64,000 bases of DNA, taken from assembly GCA_036488725.1 (NCBI GenBank), contig DASXHD010000043.1, positions 12,725-76,724 on the forward strand, read 5' to 3'. How positions within the stretch are numbered: position 1 is the stretch's first letter; the number at the start of each line of letters is the position of its first letter. Of the stretch, positions 60,287-64,000 are shown piece after piece. The position numbers were made by a program, and so were the translations under genes. The notes beneath the pieces were generated by a model, which saw only the letters and a list, made by a program, of their open reading frames with translations, ran no database searches and was not told the origin of the DNA. The DNA comes from DASXHD01 sp036488725. GTDB taxonomy: Bacteria; Myxococcota_A; Polyangia; Polyangiales; Polyangiaceae.

Positions 60287-62383
60287 ATGAACCGCCTCGT
60301 CGCGTACGCAGTGCTCCTCGTCGCGTGCGGCGGACCGGTGACCGACCCGCTCGTCGGCATCGACGCGTCCCCCGACGCACCCGACGGCGCAGCGTTCGAC
60401 GCCGGGCCCGACGCCGATCCGACGCTCGGCGGGCCATGCACCGACGACGGTCAGTGCGACGATCAGATCGCGTGCACGCACGACTCGTGCGATCAGACGC
60501 TGCTCCGCTGCCGCAACGTCCCCGACGACACGCTCTGCGACGACGGCGTCTACTGCAACGGCAAAGAGGTCTGCAAAAAATCCGGCTGCGCGCCCGGCCC
60601 CGTCGTCGCGTGCTCGACCGGCGACGCGTGCGACATCGACTCGTGCGTCGAAGCGCAGAAGACCTGCACGCAGACGCTCCGCGACGTGGACGGCGACGGC
60701 GACGGCGACGACCACTGCGCCGGCGGCCACGACTGCGATGACGCGAATCCGGCTGTTTCCAGCCTGCACAGCGAGATCTGCAACAACGGCGTCGACGACA
60801 ATTGCAACGGTCAAGTCGACGAGCAGCCCTGCGTCGTCGCCCAGAACGCGACGTGCAACGCGGCGCTCCCCATCGCTGCGCCCGGCACGTACGGCCTCTC
60901 GACCGTCGGCGCGCCCAAGTCGTTCAGCGCGAGCTGCTCGGTGTCGAACCCGCCCGCCGCGCACGACGTCGTCGCCGCGGTCACCGTACCGGCGGGGCCG
61001 AACGTGGATCTCGACGTCTGGGCCGAGGGCACGTCCGGCGAGACCGCTGTCGCGATCTTCTCCGCGTGCAACCAACCGGCATCCGAGCTCGCGTGCGGCC
61101 CGAGCTTCGGAGCTTCTGCCACGCGCGCACGCGCACGCGGCGTCGCGCCGGGCACTTACTTCGTCGTCGTGACGTCCTCGATCGAATCGAGCGTCGAGCT
61201 CTCCGTCGACTTTCTCTCGCCGACGCCACGCGCCGCAAACGAAGACTGCGCGAGCGATGCAGCCATCGCGACCAACACGCCGACGACCGTCTCGCTCATC
61301 GACGCGGCGAAAGATCTTCCGGACGCGTGCGGCGCCCAGACCGGCGAGCTCACGTACGCGATTACGCTCGCGCAGCCCTCGGACGTTCGCGTCTACGGCT
61401 CGACCCTCCGCGGATCGGGCACGCCCGTCCTCGGCCTCCGCGCGCCGAGCTGCACCGGCGCGAGTGACGAGCTTCGGTGTCGCAACGGCCCGTCGCTTCC
61501 CCTCTTCGCGCGAGGCCTCCAAGGCAGCTACGTGCTCACGGTCGCCGGCACTTCGCTCATCGACGCGTCGGTGCTCGTCGAAACGTCGCCGCCGACGACC
61601 GCGCCCGCCGATCAATCATGCGCGACCTCACCGAGCGCGACGATCGGCGGCGCGATGAATTTCGATCTGTCGAATCACGAAGACTCCATTCAAGACGGCT
61701 GTTTCGCGGGAGGACCCACCGCTTCCTACGACGTCGCGCTCGCGAATCCGAGCGACGTGCTCGTCGTCGGCCGCTTTCCGCAGACCGAAATCGGCGCTGT
61801 CTCGTTCGACGCGCCCGGCTGCACGTCGAGTGATCGCCTCCTCTGCGGATCGTCCTCGACGCCGGTCCGCGTGAGCCAGCGCGCCGTCCCCGCCGGCGAT
61901 TACCGCGTCGTCGTCAGCGACGAAAACGGTCTCCAAGGCACGCTGACGACGCTCGTCCGCGACACCGTCCCGGCGACGCAAGTGACGAGCGGAGACAATT
62001 GCTTCAACGTCGTCGACATCCCTTCGACCGGGGGATTCTTCTACGGCGACACGACCGGCATGACCGCCGACTTCGACGAGAGCTGCGACTACGGCGGCGT
62101 CTCCGCCGGCGGCGCGTCGGACCAAATCCTCCGGCTGGTCCTTGCTCAGAGTCAGCGCGTCGTGCTCGACATGAACGGCTCGACCTATTCGACCATCCTG
62201 AGCCTCCGCCAAGGTGCGACCTGCCCGGGCACCGAGCTCGTCGGCGCCTGCAATTTCGCTTTTTCCGGCCCGCGGAGCTTCCTCGACGAGGAGCTCACGG
62301 CGGGCACGTACTACATCGTCATCGACGGCTACGATCTCGCGAAAGGCCCCTGGGACCTCGACGTCCGCGTGATCGCGCCTTAG
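60287..62383 (+). CDS. MopE-type metal-binding lipoprotein
   Basis: A 698-residue lipoprotein: signal MNRLVAYAVLLVA, lipobox VAC. It has an Asp/Ala-rich linker, a Cys-rich segment (CTDDGQCDDQIACTHDSC), the MopE-like metal-binding repeat (DCDDANPAV ... EICNNGVDDNCNGQVDE, about residues 150-182), then three beta-rich PPC-like modules of about 120 residues. These proteins are abundant on myxobacterial surfaces. Contains one copy of the 13-mer GGGAGGACCCACC in a different frame (GGPT). Confidence 0.85.
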   Translation: MNRLVAYAVLLVACGGPVTDPLVGIDASPDAPDGAAFDAGPDADPTLGGPCTDDGQCDDQIACTHDSCDQTLLRCRNVPDDTLCDDGVYCNGKEVCKKSGCAPGPVVACSTGDACDIDSCVEAQKTCTQTLRDVDGDGDGDDHCAGGHDCDDANPAVSSLHSEICNNGVDDNCNGQVDEQPCVVAQNATCNAALPIAAPGTYGLSTVGAPKSFSASCSVSNPPAAHDVVAAVTVPAGPNVDLDVWAEGTSGETAVAIFSACNQPASELACGPSFGASATRARARGVAPGTYFVVVTSSIESSVELSVDFLSPTPRAANEDCASDAAIATNTPTTVSLIDAAKDLPDACGAQTGELTYAITLAQPSDVRVYGSTLRGSGTPVLGLRAPSCTGASDELRCRNGPSLPLFARGLQGSYVLTVAGTSLIDASVLVETSPPTTAPADQSCATSPSATIGGAMNFDLSNHEDSIQDGCFAGGPTASYDVALANPSDVLVVGRFPQTEIGAVSFDAPGCTSSDRLLCGSSSTPVRVSQRAVPAGDYRVVVSDENGLQGTLTTLVRDTVPATQVTSGDNCFNVVDIPSTGGFFYGDTTGMTADFDESCDYGGVSAGGASDQILRLVLAQSQRVVLDMNGSTYSTILSLRQGATCPGTELVGACNFAFSGPRSFLDEELTAGTYYIVIDGYDLAKGPWDLDVRVIAP

Positions 62384-62394
62384 CTTTTGGGGCC

Positions 62395-62808
62395 ATGGTG
62401 GGCCCCATCCGAGCCGTTCAGACCGAAGTCGTCGCGCAAGCCGCCGCGGGCTTGCAGACGCACGCCGTCTCCTCCACGCGGAAGAACATCGCGCTCGGCA
62501 TCGCCGCGGTGGCCGACCTCATTCAGCTCGGCCTTTTTCCGTTCTTCGCCGAAGGTGCCATCTCGATCCCCGACGACGTGCTCGACGTGGTCGTCGCCAT
62601 CGCGCTCTTCGTCACGCTCGGCTTCAAGCCGCGCATCCTCGCGGCGCTCGCGCTCGAGCTCATTCCCGGCGTCGCGCTCTTCCCGTCGTGGACGACCGTC
62701 GTCGCGACCATCCCGAGCGTGTCGAAGCCGAAAAAACTCCCGGCGCCCAAGCAAGCGCCCAAAGAGCTCGACGCCGCGCTGCCCGAAACCGACTCGTACT
62801 CGGGGTGA
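62395..62808 (+). CDS. Small multi-helix membrane protein
   Basis: A 137-residue protein. Three hydrophobic segments (IALGIAAVADLIQLGLFPFF, VLDVVVAIALFVTLGF, ILAALALELIPGVALFPSW) and a soluble Lys/Pro-rich tail (KPKKLPAPKQAPKELDAALPETD). No family recognised. ATG at 62395, 11 bases after the MopE-like gene. Confidence 0.65.
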   Translation: MVGPIRAVQTEVVAQAAAGLQTHAVSSTRKNIALGIAAVADLIQLGLFPFFAEGAISIPDDVLDVVVAIALFVTLGFKPRILAALALELIPGVALFPSWTTVVATIPSVSKPKKLPAPKQAPKELDAALPETDSYSG

Positions 62809-62818
62809 CGTCCAGCCG

Positions 62819-63322
62819 TCACTGGTTGCGGTCGTGGAACGGACCCGGATTGCAGCGGAGCTTGCCGTCTTTGGTGACGCACTCGAGCTCTTGCTCGTAC
62901 GTCGCCTCGACGACGCCGTCGCCGTTGAAATCGGCGCGCGCCCGCGCGACGCCGCCGTGGTCGCTCGTTCGCTCCCACTGGTACTGAAATCGCTGCGCAT
63001 CGCGAACGCGAAACCCGCTGCACGAGAACGCTTCATCCGCCCAGTCGGCGTCGGTGCTCGTGTACGTCTTGCCGCCGACTTGCGAGAGATCGTACGGCAC
63101 CGTGTGGCTCGTCGGCGGGAGCTTGCCGTTTTGCTGCGCGCACGTCGCGACGGCGCGCGCGAGGTAGATGACGTTCGACTTGCCCTCTTGGAGCTGGCTG
63201 TTGGCGACGAAGCGCGTCCAGCCGAACGTGCGAAACGCGAAGGTCACCCCGAAGAGCACCACGATCGACACCGAGCCACCGACGAGAACGAGCTTTCTTC
63301 CTGAGACCGTCGTCTTCTCCAT
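62819..63322 (-). CDS. Pilin-like single-pass membrane protein
   Basis: A 167-residue protein. One N-terminal helix (KLVLVGGSVSIVVLFGVTFAF), then a pilin-like globular part (SQLQEGKSNVIYLARAVATCAQQ, FNGDGVVEATYEQELECVTKDG) with two Cys pairs. The canonical G/E cleavage motif of type IV prepilins is absent, so the pilin label is by fold resemblance only. It is divergent from the M61 peptidase gene. Confidence 0.6.
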   Translation of the reverse strand: MEKTTVSGRKLVLVGGSVSIVVLFGVTFAFRTFGWTRFVANSQLQEGKSNVIYLARAVATCAQQNGKLPPTSHTVPYDLSQVGGKTYTSTDADWADEAFSCSGFRVRDAQRFQYQWERTSDHGGVARARADFNGDGVVEATYEQELECVTKDGKLRCNPGPFHDRNQ

Positions 63323-63348
63323 GCGATCGGCGTGTACAATACCACTTC

Positions 63349-64000
63349 ATGCGAATTGTCCACCGCGTCGCGCTCGCCGACGCCGCGGCTCATCTGATCT
63401 CGGTCGAGACGACGGTCAGCGGCGACGATCTCCCCGACCCGCTCGAGCTCTTCTTCGCCGTGTGGACGCCGGGCAGCTACCTCGTCCGTGAGTACGCGCG
63501 CCACGTCGAGTCGACGGTGTGCGAGGGACACGAAGTCACCAAAGCCCGCAAAAACCGCTGGATCGTGAAGCGCGACGGCGCCCGCGAGCTGACCGTCCGC
63601 TACCGCGTCTATTGCGCCGAGCTCACCGTGCGCACCAACCACGTCGACGCGAGCCACCTCTTCCTGAACGGCGCGCCGACCTTCGCCGGCGTCGTCGGGC
63701 ACGAGGACGCGCCCGTCGAGATCGAGCTCGACGTGCCGAGCGACTTCAAAATCGCGACCGCCCTCGAGCGCGTCTCGGAGGTGCCGCCGCAATTTCGTGC
63801 ACCGAGCTACGACGTCCTCGTCGACTCGCCGATCGAAGCCGGCCACTTCCGTTCGGCGTCCACGCTCGCCGCCGGCAAGCGCCACGACTATGCGATCTGG
63901 CCGGAGCACGCGATCACCGACGCGAACCTCGCGCGCCTGCTCGAGTCGACCAAGACGATCGTCGAGACCGAGGCCGCGCTCTTCGGCGGGGACCTGCCGC
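63349..64000 (+). CDS. M61 family peptidase, N-terminal part (cut by window edge)
   Basis: The first 217 residues of an M61 (glycyl aminopeptidase) family enzyme: FFAVWTPGSYLVREYARHVES is the family's N-terminal signature, followed by KRDGARELTVRYRVYCAELTVRTNHVD and a beta domain with APTFAGVVG. The HExxH zinc site of the family would lie past the window. ATG at 63349; no signal peptide, which suggests a cytosolic enzyme. Confidence 0.88.
   Translation, partial: MRIVHRVALADAAAHLISVETTVSGDDLPDPLELFFAVWTPGSYLVREYARHVESTVCEGHEVTKARKNRWIVKRDGARELTVRYRVYCAELTVRTNHVDASHLFLNGAPTFAGVVGHEDAPVEIELDVPSDFKIATALERVSEVPPQFRAPSYDVLVDSPIEAGHFRSASTLAAGKRHDYAIWPEHAITDANLARLLESTKTIVETEAALFGGDLP

Overview
The window is one dense stretch of a high-G+C (roughly 70% by eye) bacterial chromosome that looks like a myxobacterium (Myxococcota, Polyangia/Sorangium-like). 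The grounds are a MYXO-CTERM-style C-terminus on a TIGR03790-like protein, about a dozen lipoproteins with Asp/Gly-rich linkers (DAGDAG, DGG), FHA-sigma54 activators, a Ser/Thr kinase, a MopE-type metal-binding repeat protein, frequent GTG starts and strong G/C third-position bias. No rRNA, tRNA, CRISPR, insertion sequence or phage gene was recognised, and no gene-free stretch exceeds 300 bases (longest: 4426-4672, where nothing was recognised).

Layout. 1-6 kb: start of dnaE, a secreted lipoprotein, a GMC oxidoreductase with its TAT-exported small subunit, coaE and an FHA-sigma54 activator. 6-11.6 kb (minus): a probable pabB-argS-SPOR operon and a degenerate class II glutamine amidotransferase with a lipoprotein. 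11.6-19 kb: surface proteins (propeller-like lipoprotein, TIGR03790 protein, papain-like lipoprotein), a sugar nucleotidyltransferase, a metallophosphoesterase and small lipoproteins. 19-25.6 kb (minus): a translationally coupled operon ACP - ketosynthase - LolB-like lipoprotein - ketosynthase - fumC, in which both ketosynthases carry a second, cysteine-less KS-like half. 25.7-34 kb: enoyl-CoA hydratase, then a coupled operon of a CXXCH/beta-propeller lipoprotein, a peroxiredoxin-Ser/Thr kinase fusion, an APC permease and a TauE-like exporter, then a second APC permease. 34-43 kb: Sel1 lipoprotein, QEGLA-motif protein, zinc ribbon protein, MoxR ATPase, LPG-flippase-like protein, rluD-type synthase, DUF507 protein, fatty-acyl-AMP ligase. 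43-53.9 kb: REC-PAS-histidine kinase overlapping gatB, a beta-barrel-like protein, an MFS transporter, a divergent NtrC-type regulator/histidine kinase pair, an FtsB-like protein and an MshEN protein. 53.9-64 kb: methylmalonyl-CoA mutase catalytic subunit, tandem secreted glycosidase-like lipoproteins, LMF-like membrane protein, PilZ protein, MopE-type lipoprotein, pilin-like protein and the start of an M61 peptidase.

Most adjacent co-directional genes overlap by ATGA, GTGA or TGATG, so operons are easy to read. The most unusual items are (1) the peroxiredoxin-kinase fusion, apparently a one-protein redox sensor; (2) a 12-bp motif, TGCA-N3-TRCA, found seven times on both strands, mostly inside genes and there enforcing rare A/T-rich codons; (3) the KS/pseudo-KS operon, one of whose genes has been enlarged in frame by a G+C-rich multi-hairpin element; and (4) an exact 29-bp repeat inside two unrelated genes in different frames.
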